DNA of 64,000 bases from Himantopus leucocephalus (GCA_003993805.1 RSEF01000004.1:69126468-69190467); one strand, 5' to 3'. Positions 1-13,200 are shown, numbered from the stretch's first letter. Notes: a model not told the origin generated them from the sequence alone. A program made the numbers and translations.

Positions 1-1726
1 ATTCCCATCCCTTAATGGGGAATGCTTCACAATGCACTGTCAAATATGATGAGATTTCTCATTTTATGGCTCACTTTATCTACAGTCTAGTAATTGCACT
101 TTCAATGGCACAGTATTTGTGTGGAGCAATGGTGACATTCAGTGCCCAGTTAGACTACAACATGATTAATCCTCTGCATACGTTGCTTAAGGGTCTTATA
201 ATTCATAGTCTCTTGTTTTACAACGGCAGGTATGAATTCAAGAGAGAATCTGAATATGCAATAAGTTCATCTACATCAAATATTGAGTTGCTTGAAATAC
301 TGAATATATTTTCCAGAGACCTGACCGCATAAGAATGATCTGCAAATATTTTTCCACCTGGCACTGCTGAGTACTACATCTGAGGATACGGGAGTTTATA
401 CTGGTTTTGGAAAAAATCTGGAAATGAACTACATTATGTGATACACAAACTCTCGATAAGCTTTTCTTGGTGAAGGGTTAATTGTGAAAAGCTTTATTGG
501 TGAGCACTTGAGAGCTATCTAGTCTATCAAAAGTCATGTGATAGTTATGACTGGATTGTATGTTGAACACTATTACATAGAAATTTTAAAGAAAGGTATG
601 TGTTAGCTGGGGAATCCAGTTCTGTTTAAGTGAAACGGAGAAAACAGTTCAACTCCTCTTACCTCTTGAATTAGCCTACGTAGTTTCTGGGAATCAGGAA
701 GAAAAGATGTGCATCACTTGGGCTCTGTCTGTGGATCTTGCATGCGGTAGTCTTAAGTGCTTAAGTCCCTCAATGCTCCAGGTAAATCTAACATACTTTG
801 AAATGACCATACGCTTACAAAACATAGCTATGGGTGCTGCCTTTCTGAAATGCAGCTATTGGATGAGGTTGTGTATAATATCCTCTTGGTTAGGATATTT
901 GCTCAATATGTGGGAAACCAAAGCTCAGTGCTTCATAGGCCTGAAGATACTCAAATCCCAATTTCTTCCTTACCAACATAGAATCTTTGTCTCAGACTAT
1001 ATAGCGGATGGAAAAAGGAAAACACTTCTTAGTATGGCAGTGTGCAAAATGTCTATTGGGCAGGAAAAACCCAAAGAACATAGCTTCAAAAACCAAGTTT
1101 AGAGCACTGTCCTGTGTTTCAGTTCAGCCTGAGGACAAGAAAGGGCTTCGAGGACACTGTTTACCAATTTATTATCACAAAAATAGAAAGAGATTTTGAT
1201 TTCTAGCTCTGGGATATCTCTCAAATAGTGTTTTACGTTCCACCCGGGTTACCCTCCCTTTGTAAAAACACCTTTGCATCCTTCAGTCTTTGCTTACTGA
1301 AACATATTCAAGATTGTGCTCTCAGCAGGGCAGCAGCAAAGCTAGAATATATTTAACTCATTAAGACTCGTCTATCCAGCTTCTGCATGCCCCCCCTCCC
1401 AGTGCTTGGGATGTCTTGTACTTTTATCACACTCCTCTTCAGCTCTCAGGCTGGATTGCTTTGTTTCTGCTTTCTTTGCTAACGGGAGGCTTTGTCTTCT
1501 GGTCTGTATGCTTGGATGCAAACATCAATAGCCTGTTAATGCCAGGTGTGAATCAATTGGAATCAGTAGAGGCAGACTGGTTTAGGTTTAGCTCCTAATC
1601 CATGTTATTGGAATGAATTACTCTTTCTTTTACAACAGAGCAGCCCTGGTGATTTCTGTTAGGGAACTGAGGGCAGAATTTATTTCCTGAAATCTGTTGG
1701 AGAGGGGTGCAGCTGAGTGAGCTCCC
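1..1726. other. Unique AT-rich DNA, no gene recognised
   Basis: Both strands carry only short open frames (up to about 130 codons at 707-1102 +) with no domain or family that I recognise. No CR1, LTR, tRNA or tandem array is visible. The frame at 15-332 is hydrophobic and T-rich, as expected from base composition. It could be intron or intergenic sequence. Confidence 0.6.
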
Positions 1727-2095
1727 AACACCGGGCCGCAAGCCGCGGACTGAACTTTCTTGTGGTGTGATAGCTGTAAGAAGGTGGGTCAGCTTCCATG
1801 TTGTTGTGTGGCTGATAGTTTAGTCTGGTCACAGAGGACCGTCTTACTCTTGCTGCTTGGTTCAGCTCTTGCAGTTGCAAAAGGCTTGTGCCAGTCGCCA
1901 CCACTTCGACTGCCAGTTTGCAATCACCGGAGTTGCCCGTGTCTCACCGTTCAGCCCCATCCCTCCTATGTAGTCTAATTTCCAGTGCAGCCCCCGGCTT
2001 TATCTCCCCAGAGAAATGCACCGACCTCTTACTGCTAAATGCTAGTCCAGCCGCGTGCCCTGTTTCTGCGTCCGTCTGCAGCGTTGGTTTCATGG
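1727..2095. other. CpG-richer patch in AT-rich surroundings
   Basis: I count 17 CpG dinucleotides between 1732 and 2083, beginning with a dense cluster around 1732-1748, while the flanks have very few. Several frames are open here on both strands (1680-1904 -, 1760-1978 +, 1888-2100 +), which usually reflects GC content rather than coding. It is too weak to be a classical CpG island. A distal promoter or enhancer, an old GC-rich insertion or a diverged exon are all possible. I do not recognise any encoded peptide. Confidence 0.4.
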
Positions 2096-3825
2096 GTTGA
2101 ATGTTGTACCTGCCATAGGTGGAGCATCTAAGTTGCAGGTGCTTTTCTCAGTTGTCTTTGAAGTGATGTTTTACTTTGGACAGGTGATTAGTATCAGATT
2201 AATTTACTTTAATAGCATGTGTTAGGATGTGTTGCTGACCTGGGGCTACTGTTGTATTTGCCTTACTCTAAGTGTTTGGTTAGTGAATGGAAACTTCCTG
2301 AAGCCTGTGGAAGACTATCAACTTTGTTGTAATTTATCGCATGTCAGTGAGAGAGGTTAATTTTGATGGCAATTAACTTATGGCAAACATGAACAACAAC
2401 CAAACAATATTTGTATATTAGTGTTAACTACCATGATTCAAAGGTAGCAATTAGCTTAAATGACAACAAATAGAAACAAATTGTAACAGTGAAAACATGC
2501 ACAAAAATCATTCATCCCCTCTACTTTATCTCATGTAATAAAAATATACTGACTTAATTGATCTTTAGCTGCTATAAGTAAAAACTAATGACATGAAATG
2601 GAGTTTAGCTATTGGCTTCAGGGAATGATATTTTCTCATGTAATAAAATACAGTGAGATGCACATACGTAAATACTTTATGTTCACCATTAAAGGAATGA
2701 TGTATATTTCACTGTGGCAGGAGAAATACCTGTAGGCAATTAACAGGGAGAAGTCTCCCCGTTTTTCAAAGCATAATCTCTGGCAGCAAATGCAATGGGG
2801 ACTTATATTGCTAAATTAAGTGATTATGGGAATAACTTGATAGGGGATATTTTGTATCTTCTCCATTAACTCATCCTTCAGGGCACACTCAAAATTTCTC
2901 TGGTATCACCAAATCAAAACTCTAGTATCTCCGCCTAGTCTGGGATTTGTTGATAATCTGTGTGTCCTTATTGATAAGATGACCTTTAAAGAGTCTTAAT
3001 GTGTTTGTTTTTTTTAAAGTTTTTTTTAATTCTGTGTAAGAAACACTAACTGCACCATGAAGACCACTTTAAATGACTTTTGAAAAATTTTGGGTTTGTT
3101 CTGTTTCCTGTTAATAGTTATATTTTTGATGGGGAAAAAGTAATGATTAGGCAAAGGTAAGAAATTCAGACAGTCACAACCAACATGGGCTGTTTCATCA
3201 CCTAACAGGAAGCTGAGTACCGAGGGAGGAGGTTAGTTGCCATTAATTTAATGTGCATGTGTCATGAGATGTATTGACATTTTCAGGAGTGTAAAGCAAG
3301 ACCAAAATAACTTATGGAAAATTATGTGGCGCCTAGATAAATTCAGTCATTTCATTCACACTTACAATTCAAGCACAAGTTGCTGTCAGAAAGCAAACGA
3401 GGAAGAAAATCCCCTGTATTTTTTCTGTGGCTTGTAACAAGCAAGTTAAAGTTAAACCCAAACATATAATTAAACTAAAATCACCTTGTTTTTCATTAAA
3501 CTAACAAGAAATGTAAGCATTTTAAGTATTAATCAGATTTGCAATTAAAATGAAATAAATGAACCAGCAATGATATTAGATTGAGTCATCAGGTGGGCAA
3601 TTTTCCCCACTCAATATTGTGGCTGACCACACTATGTGGTAATGACAAGGAAGCCTCTTCTGAACTGAAAGTTAACTTGTTTACCTGTACTTTAACATGC
3701 TAGAAGAGTAAAGCCATTAATGGCACTTAGTATATTTTTCTGTGGTGGATTTATTTAGTTGCTTTTTGAAGCCTTTTATATTTAATTTTCTCTGTAATAC
3801 CCTGTGCGGTTGGTTTCATAGTGAT

Positions 3826-3866
3826 TTGATTGATTTAATTTTATTTTATTTATTTATTTTTTTTCC
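3826..3866 (+). repeat. TTTA/TTTTA low-complexity tract ending in TTTTCCAG
   Basis: A run of ATTT/TTTA units passes into an uninterrupted T run and ends with CCAG at 3865-3868, giving a 3' splice-site look on the + strand. The sequence after the AG has no extended coding potential (the frame stops at about 3930), so simple low-complexity sequence is the better reading. Confidence 0.6.
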
Positions 3867-4410
3867 AGAACCAGGTGACCACTTAACTCGTGAAAAGACT
3901 CATAGTTGCTTGGAATCTCCTGGTTGTTAGCACAATGGCTAAAGTTTCTGTTTACTCCTGAAAAGGTAATATTTATAGGTTTTGTTTTAACTGAGGTTGG
4001 TATAGCAGAATTGTTATGAGAATGGTTACTCTTCCAGTTTTCTCAAGTCTCATCTCTCCATCATAACACTTGCCTCTTTCATATTGAAAGTAGCACCAAC
4101 TTAGTTGAGTTTGGTTTCCAACTACATGTCTGCAAAGGCTAATATCCATCTCTTGGGAGAGCAGTCCTGCTGTTCCTCCTGTTGTTTTGTTAGGTTATTT
4201 GCCAAAGATTAGTCAAGAATTTTAGGAATAGGGAGATCTTTCTGTGGCCAAGATGTCTTTCATGTAATATGCTTTACTGACTGGTGTGGATCTCAAAAGG
4301 AAACTTCTATTGCAAAAGTGTTTGGAGTGACACCAACCCAAGATACTTGTATTTTTTTTTTCCACCCAAAGACTAAAAGGCAGAGTTAAAAACACCCTCG
4401 GTTGTTTCTC

Positions 4411-4456
4411 TTTGGTTTGGTTTGATTTGATTTGGTATGTATATTTACATACCAAA
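4411..4456. repeat. TTTGG/TTTGA pentamers followed by a perfect 11-bp hairpin
   Basis: Four pentamer units of TTTGG or TTTGA (4411-4430) are followed by an inverted repeat. The left arm TTTGGTATGTA (4431-4441) pairs perfectly with TACATACCAAA (4446-4456) across the 4-nt loop TATT. The arm is AT-rich and could extrude as a cruciform or fold in RNA. There are no other signs of a terminal inverted repeat or RNA gene. Confidence 0.7.
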
Positions 4457-5375
4457 ACTGTCCTGCATAAAATGTATTTGGCTGAGAGTAACTGTAAAGT
4501 TAGGTTCAACTCTTTACACTGCTAATGTGGCATTTAGTCTTGTTGCAACGAAGATGTAAGCTGACAGGTTGTTGTCATTGTAAACCAGGAAGCATGTGTG
4601 AAGTGAAGCCATTAAATTTGGCAGTTATACAGCCCTTTCAAAGCTAGAAGCTTCATTTTTTTTCAGATGCTTCATAGCCAATGTCTCTCTTCTGGGATTG
4701 GCTTTGATCCTATCCCTGGAAGAGGTACGTGTTAGGAAAAAGTGTCAGCCATAACTAGGATAGGCTAAAACTGAGGGCTCTGTCATGGGGGCACTGGTTG
4801 CTGGCCTGAAGCTCTCCAGTGTTGCTCAGTCCATGTAAGTGATCGTAGAGTTTCAGTCCAGATTATTTTCCTTCCTGTTCTTCAGAAAATCATGGATCTA
4901 CTTTGCTATGGTAGAAAATCTGTGAATGGACATCTGATGGAAGACAAAACTAGCTGCTTTTGAGGTTATTTTTTTCTCAGCATTTAGTAGTTTCTCTCCA
5001 AGTACAAGAATAGCCATGCTGTTGTCTGCATTGTTCATCCAACTTCAGCCAAGGGTTATCATTCACAAATAAATTACCCATCTCTTCAAGAAGTCAGTTA
5101 AAAAACTTAGCTAAAAATGCTGTAATGTTTTCGTTACAGTCCCGACATGTTCTTCAAAGGGTTAACATAAGCAGAGGATATTGTGCGTATAGAGGTAATT
5201 TACCTCATCTGCAAGTTCTCCAGAGCACGTCTCTGTACGTTGCTGAAAGGAAGTGTGTGGATTTAGGTGTTTGAGTGGGCTTCCTCCTTAATTTGGGCTC
5301 TGCAAAAAAGTTCTTATTCTTAGACTCTTTTTGAAGAGCAATATGGGTCATATGCATAGCTTTGATACAGACTTT

Positions 5376-5463
5376 ATAGAATCATAGAATGGTTTAGGTT
5401 GGAAGGGACCTTGAAGATCATCGAGTTCCAGCCCCCCTGTCATGGGCAGGGACACCTCCCACT
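5376..5463 (-). mobile_element. CR1 LINE 3' fragment (about 88 bp)
   Basis: Read on the + strand this begins with ATAGAATCATAGAATGG and continues into the GGTTGGAAGGGACCTT and CAGGGACACCTCCCA blocks, which are the reverse complement of the avian CR1 3' end. CR1 copies are usually severely 5'-truncated, and this one keeps less than 100 bp. It carries no coding capacity and lies on the minus strand. Confidence 0.95.
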
Positions 5464-7265
5464 TCAAGGCAAGATGTAAGTGGTCAGAGGTAGGTGACTA
5501 TCCACTCTGTTTAATCTTAGACTCAGTGTAATGCCAATTTCAAACAACCAAAGCGAGTGTCCAATTAGCAGGCTCTTGGCTTTTTATTCTAGGTAGATTC
5601 TTTCAAACTGTCTAGTTGGAACTGCTCCACTACATATAAATTATATACATATGGAAGTTACTACTTGTGTTTCTCATGTGTCTTTATAGTCAATCATCTC
5701 CTTCATTCTGGTCCAAGGACCATTGAATTAAATTGTACAAAGTGGAAAAGCTCCAGCAGGAGATGTGGAGAGCAACTGTAGAGGCTGACGGGAAAACATT
5801 CACGCAGTTTAATGACAAAGCAGAAACTTGAGATTTTAGCAGAGGGAGTTGGAAGAACATTTCTCTACAAGATTACTCCTGTAGAAAAGTACAGGCATTC
5901 TCATGTATTCTCATTTGTCCACGCAATATACCACAGGAACAGTCAAAATGTCATCACCTAAGCTTAACTGAAACAGGAGCAAATGATGTGACTTCCAATA
6001 ATAGTTTAAAATAGTCTCCTGTTTATAGTAATTCTTTGAATTTTTTGGAGAATGTCTTTTAGTCATTATTAGTGTCATTGACTCCAACACACTTGGAGGC
6101 CAATGCTCTGTAAGTTGGGAATTGCAGAACATGGTACTATGGAGCAGTTCCATTTTCAGGTGGTACTAAGCTTTACCCTAGCTGTTGCGTGGACGCTTGA
6201 TGGTGTATGTAGGGCATTCCTAGTAAATTAGACGTAGTGCATTTATTTTCCTCTGTGCTAACTTGTGATTTCCCTGACAGCACCCTTGCTGAGAGTTTCA
6301 CTGACCTGTGTCTCATGCAGTGATTGCATAAAATTGTACGTTAGTTGCCATAGTACGTGTTCCTTTTCCCAGCTGAGATTCTTTCTCCACCTTTTCATTC
6401 ACAGTGGTGTGTAACTGCTCAAATCGGATCACATTTGAAGCCTGAGCTCCTTTTGAGCAAGTCTCTACCACTGTATATTGTCATTTTGTAATTGTGCCAG
6501 GAATCAATGGAAGCATTTTTTTTTTATTTAGCAAGAACAGCATGAAATCTCAAGTTAGAATCCACTTATTTGAAACCCTTCTTTCTCTTTAAGATTAAAT
6601 CTTCATTGTTGTAGCACTTGTGCTGCTATTTATAGCTGAAAATAAAGTTTGATTTCTGTCAGTTGTGTTAACAAGACCTTAAATACTCTCTAGTTTTGGC
6701 AAGCTTTGATCAGCGTTTTGCCTACAAATAAGCCGGAGGCTCACTCCTGGGCAAACTTCCCTCTTTTCCTTATTTCTGTTTCAGCGTACCCCTTTTGAAA
6801 GCAAATTTCCATTTGATAAACCAAGCTGCTTAGAGCTTATCCACTTCTTTCTTAGGAAGTTGCCAATTTGCCTCTTATTTGAAAGTCTTTCTTTAAAATT
6901 GGTTCTGCTTTTCTGGAGTAAGATAGCAGATTTTCCACAGGAGTTTGTTTTTTAATCCCTTCCCTGTTTTCCAGCAGAAGCATATTTCAGCGACTTTAAT
7001 TTGTCAGTAACCTACTTCTGACTCAACTCTGCTTTATTTGCTTAAGTTATGTTTTCTTTTGCTCTAGCACGAAGAGGTAGACTCTCTCTCCCTTTTATTA
7101 TAATGTAGATAATTCTCAATCTGCCAACTCTTTTTGCTTTTCGCTATCAAAAGAATTTCTGAAAGGGGCTTGATTTAAATATAGCTTTTTCTTGCAATTT
7201 AATTGTGACTTTTCATACAATGATTATTAAAAAAAGTTCATCATCTTCTATTACATTCTGCCTCC
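5464..7265. other. Unique AT-rich DNA, no gene recognised
   Basis: No supported gene or repeat. An 80-codon minus-strand frame at 5911-6153 shows no recognisable family. The stretch ends at an assembly gap. Confidence 0.6.
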
Positions 7266-7365
7266 NNNNNNNNNNNNNNNNNNNNNNNNNNNNNNNNNNN
7301 NNNNNNNNNNNNNNNNNNNNNNNNNNNNNNNNNNNNNNNNNNNNNNNNNNNNNNNNNNNNNNNNN
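7266..7365. other. Assembly gap, 100 N
   Basis: Exactly 100 undetermined bases, the usual placeholder for a gap of unknown size. The right flank begins with a T run. Any reading frame crossing it is meaningless. Confidence 0.99.
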
Positions 7366-8938
7366 TTTTTTATGGTTCATTTTCAGGAGCAAGATAAAAC
7401 ATTGCTTTTACAACATTTTTCTCTACGGTGCTAACAAGAGTAGCTAAGGAGAAAGACCTCCATATTTAATCACTGTTTCAGGATTGCTCTGTTTTTAAAA
7501 GGAGCTTAACAGCTGAAATTCATCAGTCTTTACAAGTGTCTTTGAGCAATTCGGGTTCTGTAAGTGACATTTCTCTAAGGCAGGCTTTTCAGTGTGAGAC
7601 TGCAGATTTCAGAGTCTTTTGTTGTTCTGGTGTCAAGGTCATGCAGCCTTCCTAACTCGTGTGTAAAGAAATTCTGGCACATACAGAATCAACATAATAG
7701 TTGTCTTTGATGCCTTCAGGCAGTAGTAGTAGTTGGGTATAATTTTACACAGCTGACAATCATTCCATTGTGAAGTCTGGGAAGAAAGCCTTTCTTCAGT
7801 GCTTCTTCCTTCTTCTTACAATTATTGTTTTATTATTGTAAATCGACCTTCTTTTTTTACTCTATATAACTATTCTGTTGCCTACTGATACTGAAAAGCA
7901 ACCCGTATTAGTACGGAATGGTAGCTTCTACTTTGTCTTGTATGCTCAGGGAGAGCATATAGTGTTGGACTGTCAGTGTATATTCATGGTTGTATCTTTT
8001 TATCTGAACCATAACCAATCAGGAAAAAAAAAATGGCCTTCTTAGTTGCTGCCAGTGTTAATCCATTCATTAGCTGGCAAAATTGATGAATGAGTGGTCC
8101 GTCTAGAAGATGAGCACGCTACCTCCCCAGTGGAGACAGGGTGACCTGGTTATAACCTGTGTGATGCGAGTGACGGCTCAGCTTGCTGCTGTAGTTCTAG
8201 AGTTGGATCAATGCTAATAAAGGGTGGAGAGAAGAAGGGTTATAGATGCAATAATGATCTCACTGACCGAGGGCTTTCAGGGAGTAAAGAAAAGCACAGT
8301 TTTACTTTCATCGCTTCTCACATATTAAACTGATAGCTGAGTCACTTTTTCTTTAAACTGAGAATAAACAACCTCTGGAAGTGCACTGTGTACCTTGTGA
8401 GATTTACAGTCTTAGCCTTAGTTGCCTAAAGACCAACTCTTAAAAAAAACCAACTAATCCAGCAGTAATCCTCCAAAGTGTTTGCTTTGTAATGTCTCAA
8501 TAGGACACATCTTACGTACAATTAATACCCTAAAGTCAAGGCTATGCTTTGCAAGATAAGAGCACTTGTGACAAGTACATGTGTGACTTGCTATCTAGAA
8601 TGCCCAGGGCATGATATATTTGTGCCCTAAAATGTAGGTAGGTTTATAATAAATTGTTATTCCCAGATTCAGGAATCCTTACGTGTACACTGATTCGAAT
8701 GCAATTATTTATACAACACATGCAGCAGAGAAAAGCAAGCGCTGCTGTTACAGATCTACTCCATGATTAACAGACTAGATCTAGTTAGGTTACATTTTAG
8801 GCGAACAGCTCTTTCAAGGCTGTTATTTCTCCTTGTCGTCAAAGTATTTCTATTAATGTGGTTAGAATGAGCTGCTGCGATAATACTTTTAGCAGAAAGA
8901 GCGTGGTGGTACCATAGTTGGTCTTAACTGTCTGCAGT

Positions 8939-8957
8939 GTGAAACTAGAAAAACATC
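8939..8957 (+). repeat. 19-bp block shared with 15525-15543
   Basis: GTGAAACTAGAAAAACATC occurs identically here and at 15525-15543 in the same orientation. In both places the block is preceded by a C-A-G context, and a TGGTAC motif lies a few tens of bases upstream. On the minus strand both copies read CFSSFTL. This may be the remnant of an old dispersed repeat or a coincidence in AT-rich DNA. Confidence 0.45.
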
Positions 8958-9286
8958 GATTGGCACAGACTCTAGTAAAAACAGATACATGCCATTTCAG
9001 TAATTGTTCCAATTTGGAGACGTTTATAAGGATACATTTATTGTGTGACATTCACATCTATTTCATGTTTGCAGTTTAAAAACAAATAGAATCCAATACA
9101 ATATCCTATTATAAGCATCCTAATGGATTTAAATAAAAAGGCAAAAATAGCTTCCAGCATAATTACATTGAGTGTCATGGTATTATACTGGAAATGCTCT
9201 ATAGAATTTGAAGGACATTGTGCCAAAAGCACAATAATTATGCAATAAATTTCTTAAAATCATCTACACTATTGGTGCTGAGAAGG

Positions 9287-9301
9287 AAAAAAAAAAAAAA
9301 A
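9287..9301 (+). repeat. A15 homopolymer, AATAAA 37 nt upstream
   Basis: Fifteen A residues follow an AATAAA hexamer at 9244-9249. The spacing resembles a retroposed 3' end, but I see neither a matching target-site duplication nor a recognisable parent gene upstream. A simple A run is the default reading. Confidence 0.7.
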
Positions 9302-10091
9302 TCTAACCCCTTCGGCACTGTGAGGCTCACCAGTAATGGCTAGTAAAGTTTTCTTTAAAGCCACTTTCACAAGAAGTGGGGATTAAGGCACTGTTTTTTG
9401 TAGTATCATTATCACCAATGCTTTTTTTCTACTTTGCTCTTCATTAGAGGTAGGAGAGTAGCAACTTCTTTGTGTGAATGACAAATACATAGGACACTGC
9501 CTGTTCTATATATTCCAGAGAAATGTAAAACACATGAGATTGTATTTTTAAAGGTAGTAGGATGTGGCATTTCATATATAAAGAAACATATTGAAGAAAT
9601 CCCTAATTGAGACAAAGGTGCGATGAAAGATAGCTTGCATTCATGTAATTAAGGACCATTTATAGCAAGTACTGACATGAGACTGAATTTAGATTGCCTT
9701 GGCAAGCTTTATCCTCGCGTGTCTTAGCTTCTGATGGCTGTGTTTTGTACTTGTCTCTGTGATCGAAAAACAAGCTATGAGAACCCCCTGAAATTCTGGT
9801 GTGTGTGGAACCAAATGGCACATCAGCGTGAGAGAACTTCTGGATCCAGCAGCTTCATGGGCTAGCAATATAATTGTTCTTTTTGGGTCAGGCTCTCTCA
9901 GGTAAGAATAATAGGCACACGCTTTCCCTGGGATTTCACAAGTATTTGCTGAGAGCGAGGGAAAACTTGCGAGGAAACTTGAATTACGTTTCACGTCTCA
10001 GGAAAACCGGGCTGTGGTAATCATCTAATCTTTGTCCATTTGTTTAAAACTGATGCTGTCTGCCTACGTCCTCTCCACGCTGTCACACAGA

Positions 10092-10270
10092 TTTCCCCTT
10101 CTGCTTCTTTCCTCTCTACTTCTGTCTGCGTTTCTCCCCCCTCTACTCTCTATAGGTACCGCCAGCGAAGAACACCGACAGTGCAAACCTCAGGCCTGGC
10201 AAGTCATGACTGTGGCCAGTGGACCTCTGCTTTTCGGGCATACTAAGTACGATGTCTCACTCAATCTTTG
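10092..10270 (+). other. Pyrimidine tract with AG acceptor and possible exon
   Basis: A long pyrimidine-rich tract (10092-10150) ends at TATAG, with AG at 10154-10155. This is a strong 3' splice-site look on the + strand. The following DNA (10156 on) is more GC-rich than its surroundings and is open in two frames, to a stop at 10244-10246 and to a stop at 10269-10271. No good GT donor is evident (weak candidate GTACGA near 10247), and I recognise neither peptide. It may be a terminal exon, an unused decoy or chance. Confidence 0.2.
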
Positions 10271-13200
10271 AAGTTCCAGCATGAGCACGTCTGGTAGTGT
10301 GGGAGGTCTCGAAAAAAGCAGAGAACGTAGATTTCTCGATATAATAATTTGAGGGGCATCCAGTTACCAGCAAACTATTTTCCTTTTATTTCTAAAATAC
10401 AGCCCCAGTATAACAAAGGCTTTCTGCAGTGTACCTTTTCTCTGCTTTCTCTAACAAGTAATTCATTACAGATCTAAAAGGAATGAAAATAGCATTAATT
10501 AATTAGCATACCAAGCTCTAAACTGAAACTTTAAATCTCTTTTATTGTGTTAAGGTTGTCCCTGTTTTATAGTTGAACAGAATTTGGAAGCATTGGTTAA
10601 AACAATGTAAAACACATAAAAGTTAGCTATAAAAAGAATTAACAGCTTAATTTAATTGGTTTCACCTTTGTATTTAGAAAGGCAATAGAGTAAATTGTCA
10701 CCTGTAATTACTGAAATCTAATTTTGTTTACTAGTGAGATCACTTTCAGCTCATACTACCTGCCAGAAAGGAGAAAAATGGAAGAAAGTAAGCAGCATTT
10801 TAAAAACAAAATTTTATTTGAATGTCCATTTAAACAACATTGTGAATATTTGAATGCCTTTAGGTTATATAATAGACTTTACGAGACACTGCAGCGTTTA
10901 GTATTAGTATTGGGTTTATGGGCCATAGAAGAAAGAGAACAGTGGTTCATTGTTAAGAATGAAAAAATACCATTATGTCACATTTCCCGCATTTTTTTGT
11001 CTACCCTTTCTTCCACCATCTCCTGCCTTAAAAAAAAATTCAACAGGCCTTGTTAGCAAAAACTATGCTAAAACAGGTAAAACAGATTCAGAAATTTAGT
11101 GCACTAATGTCATAATCTTAAAAATCAACTGCAATTCAAAGAAGTTTTTGATGGTAAATACTAAGAGGTGTTTATTACTAAACAACAGGCAGTTCAGTGT
11201 TGGACAGCATCACTTTTTGGTCCCAAAGTAAGAAATAGTTGCCAAGACCAAATTAGTGAAGTTACCGTGCTTCAGCAGAGCAAGAGGAAGTTCTTTTGAA
11301 TTTCCTGTCTGCAACTGTTTACCTCTCACACAAATGGAGTATTGGGTACTCTTTAACTTTTGCAAGTACCATCATCATTCATTAGCTGTGATGGAGTCAG
11401 TCATCAAGCAATATAACCCAAACATACTTCTCATGAGGTTGTGAAATTCTGAAGGAGAGAATATATTGTGCTATTTAGAACGTTCCGCCTTCCTGAAACT
11501 TCAGACCTATTCATTTCAAAAGCCATGAAAATGATGTCTCTGCTTTCCTCCCATCTGTTCCACCCAATAGATTTTTTGAGTGTGGAATGCCACGGAGCCT
11601 GGGTAATTACCTGCAAGTCCTCAGCAACCAATTAGATGTTACTATTTGTATTTTCTGTGGTGTTTTAAAGATTTCTGTTTTCTGATGGGTGCGATGCCAT
11701 GCTCACTGAGATGTTTGGGGATATACTGGTATGTGCTAGCTACTGATTAATAATCAATGAATATGATTGTTTCACACCTGAGTCTTGCATATGTTAGCAG
11801 TAAGAACAGAATTTGATTTGTAGATTTTTATGCTGGTTCTAATGCAGATTTTCTGTTTTCATGGATGCTTTTCTCACTTATCGGTGAAAGGGGAAGCAAG
11901 GACAGAATGAGTATCTTGGGTAAGAAGACTGGATTTTGTTTTGATTCTGATTTAGAATATAAATTTTACAGGGTCAAGAGCCTGGGCATTTGTTTGTGCC
12001 ATGGGACAAGTCTTAAATGAGGCAGAACTATTAACCACTGTTGAATTTGCTGTGCTTTGGTGGTAAACTTTTGAAAAGTGTCTGAAGTACAGATCCTTTT
12101 AAACTAGAACACGTTGTACTGCTAACCCTTGGAAGTCTAGAGGAGATTAAGCAGAGACAGGGTACGCTTGCAAGCCCGTCCTGTTCCCGTTCTGTACCAA
12201 ATACGGTTCACGGTTGCACAGTACATAGCCCACGTGTAGTCTTATCCTAGAGATTCACTTTAATGACAGTTTAAATAGTAAAACATTAAAGCTTATCCTA
12301 AACTCTTCATTATCACGTGGCCTAGCGTTTAACTAAGTTTTTTTTCTACCACGCCTCCTGTTTCTTCTGTCTCAACTGCATCTTTATCCCCTAGCTGGTG
12401 TTAATAAGCTATAATGCTAACGTGAGGGAAGAATAGCTAACGTGGATGACTGGCTTGCCAGGGAAGCTATACTGTTCTTTGTGAAGCCCTATAAATTCAG
12501 TGACTCCTGATGTCCTGATCCAGGTTTTGAAATGCACGTGTGCATCTAAAAATTACCTGTTACACTCGAGTTCCTTCTAGTCTTGGCATATAGGCTCCCT
12601 GTACTGCACTTGCTGCTGTTCTCCATCAGCGTAAATCTCTGGTGCTTGTATCCTGCGTTCGCTAGATTTTTTGGGGTATCAAGAAGAAGCAACCATTTTT
12701 AAAGGGCGGAGGTTTAAAGGATTTATGTGCTTTGTCTTATACGTGCTCCTATTTAAATATTTTGGCCAAAGCTTTTATCGTTCTTTGTTAGTGTTTAAAA
12801 TAATAAAAAATCTGTTACTTTCATGGAAATGAAATTTTCATTGCAATACTCACTCAAACTGGAGGCATGCCAGCTCTTTATGCCTGAATCCTTGCTTTTG
12901 AAATAGAAGTACTCTTCCATCTTTTTCCCCTCTGCAGCTAAATTACATTGACTATAGTGGTGTTTGTTAATCAGTTTTAAATTGTACTGGCACCGTGTCT
13001 TGTGAAGCCCTGGCTGCAAATTCTTGCACTGATACACTGGCAGCAAGAAAGCTGACAGCTGGCCTTTTTTCAGGAAAATATAGTCACATTTTCAGATCAC
13101 TTGCTCCTATGGCTGTCTTTCTACATGTAAACAAAGGGACAGATTCGAGCCTCAGCTACACCATTATAAATATGAGAATATCAGTGGGCATCGAAGGAAT

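Larger units (their letters stand above)
2096..5375. other. Unique AT-rich DNA, no gene recognised
   Basis: No supported gene. The stretch holds a TTTA-type low-complexity tract near 3.84 kb and a perfect hairpin at 4.43 kb, annotated separately. The rest is ordinary AT-rich DNA with scattered short frames. Confidence 0.6.
7366..10091. other. Unique AT-rich DNA, no gene recognised
   Basis: No supported gene. The stretch holds a 19-bp block shared with 15.5 kb and an A15 run (both listed separately). Minus-strand frames at 8839-9051, 9038-9232 and 9689-9994 have no recognisable domain. Confidence 0.6.

Noticed and set aside
3842..3930. TTTTTTTTCCAG acceptor with short frame
   Set aside because: The tract is part of a TTTA low-complexity run, and the frame after it is only about 20 codons with no donor.
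9244..9301. AATAAA followed by A15, as in a processed pseudogene
   Set aside because: No recognisable parent gene upstream and no target-site duplication. Processed pseudogenes are scarce in birds because CR1 does not mobilise poly(A) transcripts well.
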